This document shows, one piece after another, positions 46,930-57,740 of a stretch of DNA of 64,000 nt. Within the stretch, counting starts at the first letter, position 1. Every line of letters starts with the position of its first letter. The stretch spans positions 372,001 to 436,000 of the forward strand of contig NZ_JAHCSG010000002.1 of assembly GCF_018474015.1 (NCBI RefSeq), written 5' to 3'. Source of the stretch: Williamsia sp. CHRR-6 (lineage in GTDB: Bacteria; Actinomycetota; Actinomycetes; Mycobacteriales; Mycobacteriaceae). The notes under the pieces are model-generated. The model was given only the letters and a program-made list of their open reading frames with translations, was not told the origin of the DNA and did no database searches. A program made the position numbers and the translations under genes.

Positions 46930-47509
46930 GGGAGCGGTCCTTCAGATAGGTGTTGAGGCTGGATTTGATGCGGTTTCGGGCGCGGTGCAGTCGGGAACGG
47001 GCGGTCGCCTCGGGAATCGACAACGCGGCTGCGGCCATCGAGGGGGTGAGATCGCCCCAGGCGACCAGCATCAACACGTCGCGTTGGTTGGTGGGCAGGT
47101 CGGCGAGCATGCGGCGCAGTGGCCCGGCCAACGCCCGTGAGTCGAGTTCGGCGGTGGCCCGGTCGAAGTCGTCCTCGGGTGGCGACTCGGCTCGGTGATC
47201 GCGAATCCCGGCTCGCAGGCGACGCTCCTCGTCCCGAGCGTGTCGACGCACCAGGTTGGTGGCCACGCCGAACAGCCAGGCCCGTGCTGCGTCGGCGTCG
47301 CAGGGCTGTCCAGCTCGTTCGCGCCACAGGATGAGGAACGATTCGGCGACGATGTCGTCGGCGATGGTCGCCCCGACACGGCGGGCCACGTAATTGTGCA
47401 GCCGGTGTGCGGTGCTGGTGTAGAGCTCTTCGACCAGGAGTTGGTTGAGGACGGGCGGGGGTCTGTCGGCCACGAGAAGGTGATCCCTTGTTGTCGGTTG
47501 CACGTACAT
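46922..47509 (-). CDS. RNA polymerase sigma-70 family factor, ECF type
   Basis: A 195-residue sigma factor with region 2 (LHNYVARRVGATIADDIVAE, about residues 38-57, leading to the W that contacts the -10 element) and region 4 (LPTNQRDVLMLVAWGDLTPS, about 139-158, then the helix-turn-helix ATARSRLHRARN). Regions 1.2 and 3 are absent, so it is an ECF-type factor. It overlaps its membrane partner by eight bases. Its own promoter should lie in the 114-base gap to the divergent TetR gene, but no palindrome for autoregulation is obvious. The ATG is preceded by a weak GCAGG site. Confidence 0.88.
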   Translation of the reverse strand: MYVQPTTRDHLLVADRPPPVLNQLLVEELYTSTAHRLHNYVARRVGATIADDIVAESFLILWRERAGQPCDADAARAWLFGVATNLVRRHARDEERRLRAGIRDHRAESPPEDDFDRATAELDSRALAGPLRRMLADLPTNQRDVLMLVAWGDLTPSMAAAALSIPEATARSRLHRARNRIKSSLNTYLKDRSHG

Positions 47510-47605
47510 ACCTGCCCGCAGCGGGGGTCAGCGTTTCACTTGTTGTCCACGACGTCTCTTTGCCCAGGGTAGAGATCTGACGTGGGCCTGCTCGCTGATG
47601 TCGAA

Positions 47606-47611
47606 TAGGGT
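47606..47611 (+). promoter_or_regulatory. -10 box of the TetR gene promoter
   Basis: TAGGGT lies 12 bases before GTG 47624. The transcript would begin about five bases before the start, and GAAGG just upstream of the GTG could aid initiation. Confidence 0.45.
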
Positions 47612-47623
47612 GCTGAAGGTCTT

Positions 47624-48316
47624 GTGACCATCGACGACCACGCACCACAGTGGGGAACCATGCCCAACCAGCAACACGGCGACACCGGCGCAGCGCCTCG
47701 CGCCCGCATGACCGGTGCGCAGCGGCGCGCGCAGTTGATCGAGGTGGCGCGCGGGCTGTTCGCCGAGCGCGGTTTCGAGGGCACCTCCATCGAGGAGGTG
47801 GCCCAACGCGCATCGGTGTCCAAACCCGTTGTCTACGAACATTTCGGCGGCAAAGAGGGCCTGTACGCCGTGGTGGTCGACCGGGAGATGGAGACCCTGC
47901 TGGAGATGATCACCGCCTCGCTCACCCAGAACCGTTCACGCATCCGGGTGGAGAAGGTCGCGTTGGCGTTGCTGACCTACATGGAGGAGCGCACCGACGG
48001 CTTCCGCATCCTGGTGCACGGCTCACCCAGCACCGGCGCCGACGCGAAGTACTCCAGCCTGCTCAACGACGCCATCGGGCAGGTGGAGCACCTGCTGGCC
48101 GGCGATTTCGAGCGCCGCGGTTTCGATGCCAGCCTGGCGCCGCTATACGCCCAGGCGCTGGTGGGTGCGGTGTCGGTGACCGCGCAGTGGTGGCTCGACG
48201 TCCGCGAACCAGCCAAGGAAGTGGTCGCCGCGCACCTGGTCAACCTGTGCTGGAACGGACTGTCGGGACTGGATCAAGATCCGACCATCGATCACGGCGA
48301 CGCTGAGCACCCCTGA
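47624..48316 (+). CDS. TetR/AcrR family regulator
   Basis: A 230-residue regulator. After a flexible 28-residue N-terminus the TetR helix-turn-helix reads QLIEVARGLFAERGFEGTSI then QRASVSKPVVYEHFGGKEGLYAVV (about residues 37-85). The C-terminal ligand domain is all-helical with no recognisable specificity. M. tuberculosis has a TetR gene (Rv1019) between glmU and mfd, and this is its likely counterpart. GTG 47624 or ATG 47660 could be the start; both precede the domain. The target is not apparent. Confidence 0.87.
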   Translation: MTIDDHAPQWGTMPNQQHGDTGAAPRARMTGAQRRAQLIEVARGLFAERGFEGTSIEEVAQRASVSKPVVYEHFGGKEGLYAVVVDREMETLLEMITASLTQNRSRIRVEKVALALLTYMEERTDGFRILVHGSPSTGADAKYSSLLNDAIGQVEHLLAGDFERRGFDASLAPLYAQALVGAVSVTAQWWLDVREPAKEVVAAHLVNLCWNGLSGLDQDPTIDHGDAEHP

Positions 48317-48329
48317 CCGCAGCAGGCGA

Positions 48330-48869
48330 TCAGACCGGTGGCGGACCATCGACCCCGGGCACGTCGTACTCCATGAACACGCAGTCCACCCAGCGGCCGT
48401 GTTTGAAACCCACGCGGTGCAGTGTGCCCGACTCGACGAATCCGGCGTTGGCGTGCAAGCGGATCGACGCCGGTGACTCCGCGATCACCGCGATCACCCG
48501 GCGTACCGCGGTGGTGTCCAGGTCGGTCAACAACGCCGTCAGCAACATCGACCCCAGGCCTGCGCCGGTGGCGTCAGGGTGCAGGTAGATGGTGTCCTCG
48601 GTGGTCCAATCGAACGCTCGCTTGCCACGGAAATCACCGAGGTAGGCAAACCCCACCACCCGATCAGGACCCGGTGCGCCGTCGGTGCTGTCCACCGCGA
48701 CGATGAAAGGCCAACGCCGCGCGACGATTCCGGCACGTTTGGTCTCCCAGGCCGCAGCGGTCGGCGAGTCGTAGTCGAACGTGATGACCGTGTTGTCCAC
48801 GTAGTACCGGTAGATCTCGGCGATCTCGACGCAGTCGGCGGCCACCGCGGGGCGGATGGTGATGGTCAC
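48330..48869 (-). CDS. GNAT acetyltransferase, phosphinothricin-type
   Basis: A 179-residue GNAT with the pattern of the PAT/Bar subgroup: IRPAVAADCVEIAEIYRYYV at the start, TIYLHPDATGAGLGSMLLTALL with the acetyl-CoA loop (about residues 93-114), and IRLHANAGFVESGTLHRVGF near the end. Relatives acetylate amino-acid-like substrates such as phosphinothricin or methionine sulfone. The GTG at 48869 overlaps the stop of the upstream PPOX gene (GTGA), so the two are coupled. Confidence 0.85.
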   Translation of the reverse strand: MTITIRPAVAADCVEIAEIYRYYVDNTVITFDYDSPTAAAWETKRAGIVARRWPFIVAVDSTDGAPGPDRVVGFAYLGDFRGKRAFDWTTEDTIYLHPDATGAGLGSMLLTALLTDLDTTAVRRVIAVIAESPASIRLHANAGFVESGTLHRVGFKHGRWVDCVFMEYDVPGVDGPPPV

Positions 48870-49276
48870 GACCGGTACAGGCGCGCCGAGTAGTTCTCGG
48901 GTCGATAGTGTTCCTGCAGTTCGGCGAGGTCGGTGCAGTGGAAGAAGACCTCCTCGACGCGTACCTCCAGGGCCAGGATGGGGCGGTTGCCCTTGACGAT
49001 CATGTCGTCGAAGTAATCTGCGTCGCAGACGATCCGGGCCGTCCCGTTGATCCGCAGGGTGTCGCCCTTGGGTGAGACGTCGAGATTGCCACCGGAGTCA
49101 GTGGTGGCCAGCGCCGCCCACGGACTCCTCGCGATCCACTCCCGGTGCACCGAGGACAACCGATCGGCGACCTTGTCGGCCACTCGTTGGATGGGTACGC
49201 CGACAATGACCCGCAGCTGTTCCACGGTCTGCACCAGCTGTGGTTTCGACGCCGACGATGCTGCGGTGTGACCCAT
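48866..49276 (-). CDS. PPOX-fold flavoprotein with an internal deletion
   Basis: A 136-residue protein of the pyridoxamine 5'-phosphate oxidase superfamily (MSMEG_1061-like). The N-terminal helix, PWAALATTDSGGNLDVSPKGD and the C-terminal half (INGTARIVCDADYFDDMIVK, then VEEVFFHC) match. Between KGD and the next strand the family normally has about 45 residues, including the strands and loop that hold FMN (dPPGFV...PGNRRxD...NP.VGLIFLIPGR); here KGD joins TLRINGTARI directly. The frame is kept, so a shortened protein may be made, but FMN binding is doubtful. ATG 49276 is chosen as the family start. Confidence 0.65.
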   Translation of the reverse strand: MGHTAASSASKPQLVQTVEQLRVIVGVPIQRVADKVADRLSSVHREWIARSPWAALATTDSGGNLDVSPKGDTLRINGTARIVCDADYFDDMIVKGNRPILALEVRVEEVFFHCTDLAELQEHYRPENYSARLYRS

Positions 49277-49322
49277 GCCGCGATCATGGCACCGCGCTGT
49301 GACCGCTGGCAACGCAGTTGCC

Positions 49323-49328
49323 TACCAT
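49323..49328 (+). promoter_or_regulatory. -10 box of a leaderless promoter (mfd)
   Basis: TACCAT lies seven bases before GTG 49336 with no Shine-Dalgarno. This spacing selects GTG 49336 over the TTG at 49318, which would lie upstream of the box. Confidence 0.6.
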
Positions 49329-49335
49329 CGACGGC

Positions 49336-52300
49336 GTGGCTGCACCTCTGACAACGGCAGATCCGACCGCACGACCGTTGGCAGGTGTGGCCGAGGCGGC
49401 CATCGCTGATTCGGCGATCGCGGCCGTCACCGGTCTGCGTGGACGCCGGCGGCTCGACATCGTCGGCCCCGACGCCGCACGCCCGTTCGTCCTCGCGGCG
49501 GCAGCGTCTGTCAGCTCGGGCGGACCGCTGCTGGTGGTCTCGGCCAACGGACGCGAGGCCGACGACCTGACCACCGAACTGCGCGAGATGATGGGCGAGG
49601 CGGTGGCGCAGTTCCCGTCGTGGGAGACGCTGCCGCACGAACGGCTCTCGCCCAGCCCCGACACCGTCGGCGCGCGGCTGCAGGTGCTCTACCGGCTGGC
49701 GCACCCCGACGACGACGCCTACGGTCCGCGCCTGCGCGTGGTGGTGACCACGGTCCGATCGTTGGTGCAACCGATGGCTCCCGGACTGGGATCCACCGAG
49801 CCGATCACGTTGCGCGAGGGCGTGGAGTTCGACTTCGACGAATTGATCGCCCGGTTGGTCGAGTTGGCGTACGCGCGGGTGGACATGGTGGGCCGTCGCG
49901 GTGAGTTCGCAGTGCGGGGCGGCATCCTCGACGTGTTTCCCACCACCGCCGATCACCCTGTGCGCGTGGAGTTCTGGGGCGACGAGATCACCGAGCTGCG
50001 TGCCTTCTCGGTGGCTGATCAGCGCAGCCAGCCCGAGGTGCACACCGCGCTGGTCCACCTGCATCCGTGTCGCGAGCTGATCCTCACCGACGAGGTGCGG
50101 GCCCGCGCTGCGGACCTGATCGATCCCGACGGCGGCGACCGGTCGATGGTCGAGATGCTGAGCAAACTGTCCGAAGGCATCCCGGTCAACGGGATGGAGG
50201 CGTTGATCCCGGTGCTGGTCCCAGGGCAGATGCAGCTGCTCACCGAGATCATGCCCGCCGGAACGCATGTGGTGGTGCTGGACCCGGAGAAGGTGCGCAC
50301 CCGTGCGTCCGATCTGGCCAAGACCGGCGAGGAGTTCCTGGAGGCGTCGTGGACAGCGGCCGCGGTGGGTGGCGACGCCCCCGTCGACGGGGCGGCGTTC
50401 GGCGGAATCGATCTGCAGGCCAGCAGCTATCGGCCCATCGCCGCGGTCCACGAGGCCACCGTCGCGGCCGGGCGCCCGTGGTGGACCATGACCCCGCTTG
50501 ACGCCATCCCCGACGACGAGCTCGGCGATGACGACGATCAGGACGCGAACACCGTTGTGCGGCTGGCGGTGTCGCCGGGCCCGGCACCTCGCGGTGCGCA
50601 GGACGAGGTGGCGTCCACCTTCGCATCCCTGCGCGGGCACGTGGCCTCAGGGGGTCGAGCCGTGATCGTGGTGCAGGGCAAGGGAACTGCCCAGCGCTAC
50701 CTCGAGCGACTCGGCGACGCCGAGGTTCCGGCCACCCTGATCGAAGCAGGATCGCAGCCCGCGCCGGGTGTGGTCTCGGTGCTGTGCGGCACCTTGCGCA
50801 GCGGATTGGTGTGTCCTGACGCGTCGTTGGTGATCGTCTCCGAGGCCGACCTGACCGGGTCGCGGGTGGCGGGGGTGCGCGACGGCAAGAAGATGCCCGC
50901 CAAACGCCGCAACCAGGTGGACCCGCTGGCGTTGGCCGCAGGCGATCTGGTTGTCCACGATCAGCACGGCATCGGTCGGTTCGTGGAGATGAACGAGCGC
51001 ACCATCGGTGGGGCACGCCGGGAATACCTGGTGCTGGAGTACGCGCCGGGCAAACGCGGCCAGCCCGGTGACCGGTTGTTCGTCCCGATGGATTCCCTCG
51101 ATCAGCTGTCCCGGTATGTCGGTGGTGAACAGCCGGCGCTGTCGAAGCTGGGCGGGTCGGATTGGCAGAACACCAAACGCAAGGCGCGCAAAGCGGTTCG
51201 TGAGATCGCCGGAGAGTTGGTGGCCCTGTATGCGGCGCGTCACGCCGCGCCCGGCCATGCGTTCGCGCCCGACTCGCCCTGGCAGGCCGAGATGGAGGAC
51301 GCCTTCGGGTTCACCGAGACCGTCGATCAGATGACGGTGATCGCCGAGGTGAAGGCCGACATGGAAAAACCCGTCCCGATGGACCGGGTCATCGTCGGAG
51401 ACGTGGGCTACGGCAAGACCGAGATCGCGGTGCGTGCGGCGTTCAAGGCGGTGCAGGACGGCAAGCAGGTGGCCGTGCTGGTGCCGACGACCATTCTGGC
51501 CCAACAACATCTGCAGACCTTCACCGAGCGGATGGCCGGGTTCCCGGTCACCATCAAAGGTCTGTCCAGGTTCACCGACGCGGCGCAATCCCGCGAGACC
51601 ATCGACGCGATGGCCGAGGGCAGTGTCGACATCGTGGTGGGCACCCATCGCCTGCTGCAGAGCGGGGTGCGCTGGAAAGACCTCGGTCTGGTGATCGTCG
51701 ACGAGGAACAACGTTTCGGAGTCGAGCACAAGGAGCACATCAAGTCGCTGCGCACCCACGTCGACGTGCTGACCATGTCGGCCACGCCCATCCCGCGCAC
51801 CCTGGAGATGTCGATGGCCGGCATCCGGGAGATGTCGACCATCCTGACCCCGCCCGAGGAACGTCATCCGGTGCTCACCTATGTGGGCGCCTACCAACCC
51901 AAGCAGGTGGCCGCCGCCATCCGCCGAGAACTGTTGCGCGACGGGCAGGTCTTCTTCGTGCACAACCGGGTGAGCTCGATCGACAAGACCGCCAAACAGA
52001 TTCAGGACATGGTGCCCGAGGCGCGGGTGGTGGTGGCGCACGGACAGATGGGTGAGGACCAGCTCGAACGCACCGTTTCCGGTTTCTGGAACCGCGAGTT
52101 CGACGTGCTGGTGTGCACCACCATCATCGAGACCGGGCTCGACATCTCCAACGCCAACACCCTCATCGTCGACCGGGCCGAGGCGCTGGGGTTGTCGCAG
52201 CTGCACCAGCTGCGCGGCCGCGTGGGCCGCAGCCGCGAACGCGGATACGCCTACCTGCTCTACAGTCCCGACAAGCCGCTCACCGAGACCGCGTACGACC

Positions 52301-53019
52301 GGCTGTCCACCATCGCCCAGAACAACGAGTTGGGCGCCGGGATGGCGGTGGCGCTCAAGGACCTCGAGCTGCGTGGCGCCGGAAACGTGTTGGGCGCCGA
52401 ACAATCCGGTCACGTGGCCGGTGTCGGGTTCGACCTGTACGTGCGGTTGGTCGGCGAGGCGGTGGAAGCCTACCGGGCAGCCGCCGACGGCAAACCCATC
52501 ACCTCGGAGGAGAAGCGGGAGGTGCGCATCGACCTGCCCGTCGACGCCCACATCCCGGCCGACTACGTCGACTCCGACCGGCTACGGCTGGAGGCGTACC
52601 GCAAACTCGCTGCGGCACTCGACGACTCCGACATCACCGCCGTCGTCGACGAACTGCTGGACCGCTACGGACCGTTGCCTGCGGAGGTGTCGCGCCTGGT
52701 GTCGGTGGCCAAGCTGCGGCTGCTGGCGCGTGAGGTGGGGGTGACCGAGATCGGGGTGGCGGGCACCGGAGTGAAGGTGTCGCCGGTGAATCTGCTCGAC
52801 AGCCAACAGATCCGGCTGCGTCGGGTCTATCCGGGGACCACCTACCGCGAGGCCACCTCGGTGCTGACGATGCCCATCCCGCGCACCGGGGGCGTGGGTA
52901 GCGACCGCGTGCGCGACGTGGAGTTGATCCAGGTGGTGGCCGACCTGTTGTCGGTCATCACCGGCGCCGACCCGGGTTCGCGCGACATGCGCGGTCCGGT
53001 CATCGAGCAACCGGCATGA
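49336..53019 (+). CDS. mfd: transcription-repair coupling factor
   Basis: A 1227-residue ATPase that removes stalled RNA polymerase from damaged DNA and recruits UvrA. The N-terminal UvrB-like part ([30 protein letters not shown]) is followed by the RNA polymerase-interacting domain near 530-600, the RecG-like motor with Walker [10 protein letters not shown] (about residue 696), DEEQRFG (about 797) and SATPIPRTL, the translocation motif region and the C-terminal autoinhibitory domain. Length agrees with M. tuberculosis Mfd. GTG 49336 is supported by the leaderless promoter. The stop overlaps mazG (ATGA). Confidence 0.97.
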   Translation: MAAPLTTADPTARPLAGVAEAAIADSAIAAVTGLRGRRRLDIVGPDAARPFVLAAAASVSSGGPLLVVSANGREADDLTTELREMMGEAVAQFPSWETLPHERLSPSPDTVGARLQVLYRLAHPDDDAYGPRLRVVVTTVRSLVQPMAPGLGSTEPITLREGVEFDFDELIARLVELAYARVDMVGRRGEFAVRGGILDVFPTTADHPVRVEFWGDEITELRAFSVADQRSQPEVHTALVHLHPCRELILTDEVRARAADLIDPDGGDRSMVEMLSKLSEGIPVNGMEALIPVLVPGQMQLLTEIMPAGTHVVVLDPEKVRTRASDLAKTGEEFLEASWTAAAVGGDAPVDGAAFGGIDLQASSYRPIAAVHEATVAAGRPWWTMTPLDAIPDDELGDDDDQDANTVVRLAVSPGPAPRGAQDEVASTFASLRGHVASGGRAVIVVQGKGTAQRYLERLGDAEVPATLIEAGSQPAPGVVSVLCGTLRSGLVCPDASLVIVSEADLTGSRVAGVRDGKKMPAKRRNQVDPLALAAGDLVVHDQHGIGRFVEMNERTIGGARREYLVLEYAPGKRGQPGDRLFVPMDSLDQLSRYVGGEQPALSKLGGSDWQNTKRKARKAVREIAGELVALYAARHAAPGHAFAPDSPWQAEMEDAFGFTETVDQMTVIAEVKADMEKPVPMDRVIVGDVGYGKTEIAVRAAFKAVQDGKQVAVLVPTTILAQQHLQTFTERMAGFPVTIKGLSRFTDAAQSRETIDAMAEGSVDIVVGTHRLLQSGVRWKDLGLVIVDEEQRFGVEHKEHIKSLRTHVDVLTMSATPIPRTLEMSMAGIREMSTILTPPEERHPVLTYVGAYQPKQVAAAIRRELLRDGQVFFVHNRVSSIDKTAKQIQDMVPEARVVVAHGQMGEDQLERTVSGFWNREFDVLVCTTIIETGLDISNANTLIVDRAEALGLSQLHQLRGRVGRSRERGYAYLLYSPDKPLTETAYDRLSTIAQNNELGAGMAVALKDLELRGAGNVLGAEQSGHVAGVGFDLYVRLVGEAVEAYRAAADGKPITSEEKREVRIDLPVDAHIPADYVDSDRLRLEAYRKLAAALDDSDITAVVDELLDRYGPLPAEVSRLVSVAKLRLLAREVGVTEIGVAGTGVKVSPVNLLDSQQIRLRRVYPGTTYREATSVLTMPIPRTGGVGSDRVRDVELIQVVADLLSVITGADPGSRDMRGPVIEQPA

Positions 53020-53738
53020 CCGGATCCGGCTCCGGCGCAGGCGGTCGCAGGTCGGGGGAGGCCCTACTCGACGCGGTGGAACTGATGGATCGGCTCCGTC
53101 GTATCGGACCCTGGGAGGCGGCGCAGACCCACGACTCGCTGCGTCGGTATCTCCTGGAGGAAACCTACGAACTGCTCGACGCCATCGAGGGCGGGAGTCG
53201 TGCCGACCTCCTCGAGGAACTCGCCGACATCCTGTTGCAGGTGCTGTTCCATGCGCGCATCGCCGCCGATGATCCCGTGCAGCCGTTCGACATCGACGAC
53301 GTGGCGCGCGCGTTCACCGCCAAGATCTCGGCGCGATCGGCGGGTGTCCTGGCCGGAGACACCGACCTGGCGGCCCAGATCGAACACTGGGAGACGACCA
53401 AGGCCGCCGAGAAAGCGCGGATGTCGGTGTTCGACGGGGTCGCCACCTCGCAACCGGCGCTGGCGTTGACCCAGAAGGTGATGGAACGTCTCGATGCGGC
53501 CGGCTTTCCCCACGACCTGATCCCCGCGTCAGTGCTGACCGTGGACCTGACCGCGGCGCTGGCCGCCGACCCCGACGGCAGTGTCGAGGACCGTCAGCGC
53601 TGTCGGATCGTCGACTTCATGGCCCGTGTACGCGCCGCCGAGTCGGCGCTGCGTGCCGCCGGGGTGAGGGCCCCCACCGCCGCCGACTGGCGCCGGATGC
53701 TCGGCGAACCGTCGGTGATCAGCCCGTCGTCCCCATGA
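53016..53738 (+). CDS. mazG: nucleoside triphosphate pyrophosphohydrolase MazG
   Basis: A 240-residue enzyme that hydrolyses non-canonical NTPs to the monophosphate and pyrophosphate. The catalytic helix pairs are seen as [20 protein letters not shown] and [17 protein letters not shown] (about residues 46-85), which provide the EExxE and ExxD metal ligands. The C-terminal half is less conserved and carries [16 protein letters not shown], the usual end of the MazG domain. The ATG overlaps the mfd stop, so they are coupled; the mfd-mazG order is as in mycobacteria. Confidence 0.9.
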   Translation: MTGSGSGAGGRRSGEALLDAVELMDRLRRIGPWEAAQTHDSLRRYLLEETYELLDAIEGGSRADLLEELADILLQVLFHARIAADDPVQPFDIDDVARAFTAKISARSAGVLAGDTDLAAQIEHWETTKAAEKARMSVFDGVATSQPALALTQKVMERLDAAGFPHDLIPASVLTVDLTAALAADPDGSVEDRQRCRIVDFMARVRAAESALRAAGVRAPTAADWRRMLGEPSVISPSSP

Positions 53739-53809
53739 CGTCGGCCGACAGGCCGTTCTGTCGATCACCTCAGGAGAACATCGATGTCGGGTCGCGACCA
53801 CAATCGGTC

Positions 53810-54238
53810 TCACTCGTCGGTGGTCGGTGGATGGTGGTGCAGGATGTCGTCGGCGGGTAGCCGCAGCGGTACTTCGGTGAAGCGTTCGATGTGGTGGGGG
53901 TAGGCGGCGCGAATCCACACCTCGTTGTCGTCGAGCTGAGTCATCGCCACCCGTCGCCAGCGCCAATCCGGTTGTGGCCGTGTGAAATCGGTGTCGCGGG
54001 TGATGGGGATCGGGGCGCGCGCCCAGCACGGCTCGGTCAACGACGCCAATCCGCGGGCGGCCAGGATGTCGGTCGCGTCGGCGGTGTCCACGCCAGCTGC
54101 CACCACCTGCCCGACCGGGTTCACCGCGTCGACACGCTCGGAGTAGGGGTCGCCGTCACTGCTCACGGTCCACCCGATGATCTCGCCGTCGGACGCTCGG
54201 CGGACCGGAAGTCGGCTGCGCCAGCGGTCGATGTCCAC
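53810..54238 (-). CDS. hypothetical protein
   Basis: A 142-residue soluble protein rich in Asp, Arg, Pro and Trp (DWRWRRVAMTQLDDNEVWIR near residue 90), with a His-rich end. It has no signal peptide or membrane helix and I do not recognise it. GTG 54238 has a TAGCGT box exactly six bases upstream, a leaderless start that supports a real gene. It lies between mazG and the lipoprotein gene, in the opposite direction to both. Confidence 0.6.
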   Translation of the reverse strand: MDIDRWRSRLPVRRASDGEIIGWTVSSDGDPYSERVDAVNPVGQVVAAGVDTADATDILAARGLASLTEPCWARAPIPITRDTDFTRPQPDWRWRRVAMTQLDDNEVWIRAAYPHHIERFTEVPLRLPADDILHHHPPTTDE

Positions 54239-54244
54239 GCCCCA

Positions 54245-54250
54245 ACGCTA
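54245..54250 (-). promoter_or_regulatory. -10 box of a leaderless promoter
   Basis: Minus-strand TAGCGT stands six bases before GTG 54238. Confidence 0.5.
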
Positions 54251-54360
54251 CCCACACGGCGCCGCGTCAGATCCGTCGTCCGGGCGTGGGAACCACGGCG
54301 GCGACTCGGTAGTTGACAGTGTGAGCGCACGAATCCACGAACTCACGAACGCAGAAGGCG

Positions 54361-55116
54361 GTGCACAGGGTGGGCAGATCTCGCCGGTCACGCACGATCG
54401 GTGCGGTGGCGCTGGGCTGGGTGATCGCCCTGCTGGCGACCGCGTGCGTCGATCTGCCCAGCAAGCCTTCGGTCGCCATCCCTGACGGCGTGCCGCCGGG
54501 AGCTGGGGCCGCCGTGCCCTACTTCGACATCAACGCCCCCGGTCGCACCTCCGATCGACTCCAGGCGTGGGCGCGGCCGCTGGCCCAGGACATGGGCATC
54601 CCGCTGACCTCGATGGAGGCCTACGGCAACGCGGCCGAGATACAGCGCCAGCAACACCCCGAATGCGGACTCACCTGGACCACGCTGGCGGGTGTGGCCG
54701 CCGTGGAGAGCAGGCACGGTACCTACCGTGGATCCACCGTGGCACCCGACGGTGCGGTGGCCCCGAGGATCCGCGGCGTGCAGCTCGACGGCACCAACGG
54801 CAACGCTCGCATCCGCGACACCGACGGCGGTCGCCTCGACGGCGACGCCACCCTGGACCGCGCCATGGGGCCGTTCCAGTTCATCCCCCAGACCTGGCTG
54901 CGCTACGGCGTGGACGCCAGCGGTGACGGTCGGGCCGACCCCGACAACATCGACGACGCAGCGTTGTCAGCGGCCCGCTACCTGTGTGTATCGGGTGGCG
55001 ACCTGAGCACCGCGGCAGGGTGGCAGAAGGCGATATTGACCTACAACGCCTCCCGCAGTTACCTGTTGAACGTGCGCGACCACGCCAACGCCTACTCGGT
55101 GGGCGTGGCCTTCTGA
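54361..55116 (+). CDS. lpqU: lipoprotein lytic transglycosylase, LpqU-like
   Basis: A 251-residue exported protein. The basic N-terminus, hydrophobic core and lipobox LLATAC (cysteine about residue 29) indicate a lipoprotein. The catalytic domain is of the SLT/MltB-like type, with the glutamate in AGVAAVESRHGTYRG (about residue 119), DRAMGPFQFIPQTWLRYGVD and the ILTYNASRSYLLNV end. It should cleave the glycan strand of peptidoglycan. It precedes eno as lpqU does in M. tuberculosis. GTG 54361 or GTG 54370 could be the start; the first is used. Confidence 0.88.
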   Translation: MHRVGRSRRSRTIGAVALGWVIALLATACVDLPSKPSVAIPDGVPPGAGAAVPYFDINAPGRTSDRLQAWARPLAQDMGIPLTSMEAYGNAAEIQRQQHPECGLTWTTLAGVAAVESRHGTYRGSTVAPDGAVAPRIRGVQLDGTNGNARIRDTDGGRLDGDATLDRAMGPFQFIPQTWLRYGVDASGDGRADPDNIDDAALSAARYLCVSGGDLSTAAGWQKAILTYNASRSYLLNVRDHANAYSVGVAF

Positions 55117-55187
55117 CCGCTGCCTAGCGACCGATTGGCGACTGCGCACTGACCGACCTGCCCAGCTGGGCGAGTCAGCGCCGATAA

Positions 55188-56567
<1,380 letters not shown>

Positions 56568-56596
56568 GCAGCCCGACCACGGTGGGGGGACACGAC

Positions 56597-57160
56597 ATGG
56601 CGTCACGATCAGGTACGTCACCGCAGCGGCGACGCCCGGCCCGTCCGGGCGTGAGCCGGCGTACCCGTGCGGCGGCAGTGTCAGACGACGATCTCGACGT
56701 GCCCGACCTCGACCCCGCGCACGACACCCCGACCGACCTCGACCCCCCGGCCGCCGACACGCCGCGACGCGCCGGGGTCGGTCGTGGCCGTCGGCTCGAT
56801 CCCAAGCGTGTGGTCATCGTGGCCCTGGTGCTCAGCGTGGTGGCGCTGACCCTGGCGGTGCCGGTGCGCACCTTCTTCTCCCAGCAATCCGAGGTCGATC
56901 AGGTGCAACGGTCCAATGCCGCACTGCGGCAACAGGTTGCCCAGCTGCAGCAGAAGGTCGACGAGCAGCAGGACCCGGCCACCATCCGGCGTCTGGCCCG
57001 CGAACGGCTGGGCTACGTCGACCCCGGTGACAACGCGCTGGTGATGATCTACCCGTCGGCACCGCCGAAATCCGATGCGCAGAAGCGGGCCGATCAGCGT
57101 GCCGGCGACCCCTGGTACAGCAAGCTGCTGGGGTCTGTGACCACACCACCCGGTGGCTGA
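56597..57160 (+). CDS. FtsB/DivIC-like septum formation initiator
   Basis: A 187-residue single-pass membrane protein. A long basic and acidic cytoplasmic N-terminus (about 75 residues) is followed by one helix (VVIVALVLSVVALTLAVPV, about 73-91) and an outside coiled coil (VDQVQRSNAALRQQVAQLQQ, about 99-118) ending in the family motif IRRLARERLGYVDPGD. FtsB-like proteins link FtsL and FtsQ in the divisome. The counterpart in M. tuberculosis is Rv1024. Its end overlaps the DUF501 start by eight bases. Confidence 0.88.
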   Translation: MASRSGTSPQRRRPARPGVSRRTRAAAVSDDDLDVPDLDPAHDTPTDLDPPAADTPRRAGVGRGRRLDPKRVVIVALVLSVVALTLAVPVRTFFSQQSEVDQVQRSNAALRQQVAQLQQKVDEQQDPATIRRLARERLGYVDPGDNALVMIYPSAPPKSDAQKRADQRAGDPWYSKLLGSVTTPPGG

Positions 57161-57740
57161 GTCGATCAGCGGCCCGGCGGGAGCTGGGCGCTCGCCGGTC
57201 GATCCGGCCGACCTGCAGGTGATCGCGCAACAGCTCGGGCGGACGCCGCGCGGCGTGCTGGCGGTCAGTTACCGCACCCCCGACGGGATCCCGGCGGTGG
57301 TGACCACCGCGCCACGGCTGCCCGACGGTACCCCGTTCCCCACGCTCTACTACCTGACCGATCCCCGATTGACCGCGGCCGCAAGCCGATTGGAGTCGGC
57401 CGGGGTGATGCGACGGATGAGCAGCAGGCTGGCCCACGACCCCGAGTTGGCCGCGCACTACCGGCGAGCGCACGAGTCGTATCTGGCCGAACGGAACGAG
57501 ATCGATTCCTTGGGAACCGATTTCACCGGTGGTGGCATGCCGGATCGGGTGAAGTGCCTGCACGTGCTGATGGCCCATTCGTTGGCCAAAGGTGTGGGTG
57601 TGAACCCGTTCGGTGACGAAGCCGTAGCCCTGGCGGCGGAGGAATCGCGTTACGGGCCGGCCCTACGTGGCAGCGCCATCCCCAGGTATTGGCCGCAGAT
57701 GGCCGACTACCCGCATCTGACCGAGGAGGACCTGCAATGA
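57153..57740 (+). CDS. DUF501 family protein
   Basis: A 195-residue protein with the DUF501 signatures FPTLYYLTDPRLTAAASRLE (about residue 63), MRRMSS, LAAHYRRAHESYLAERN and PDRVKCLHVLMAHSLAKGVG. The conserved Cys-His pair in KCLH is kept. The function of the family is unknown, but it is nearly always between ftsB and ppx in actinobacteria, as here. Start GTG 57153 lies inside the preceding gene and the stop overlaps ppx by four bases (ATGA). Confidence 0.9.
   Translation: MAESISGPAGAGRSPVDPADLQVIAQQLGRTPRGVLAVSYRTPDGIPAVVTTAPRLPDGTPFPTLYYLTDPRLTAAASRLESAGVMRRMSSRLAHDPELAAHYRRAHESYLAERNEIDSLGTDFTGGGMPDRVKCLHVLMAHSLAKGVGVNPFGDEAVALAAEESRYGPALRGSAIPRYWPQMADYPHLTEEDLQ

Noticed and set aside
50647-52551. 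634-codon minus-strand frame inside mfd
   Set aside because: It is the complement of a highly conserved gene and contains His/Gln-rich shadow sequence with no motif.
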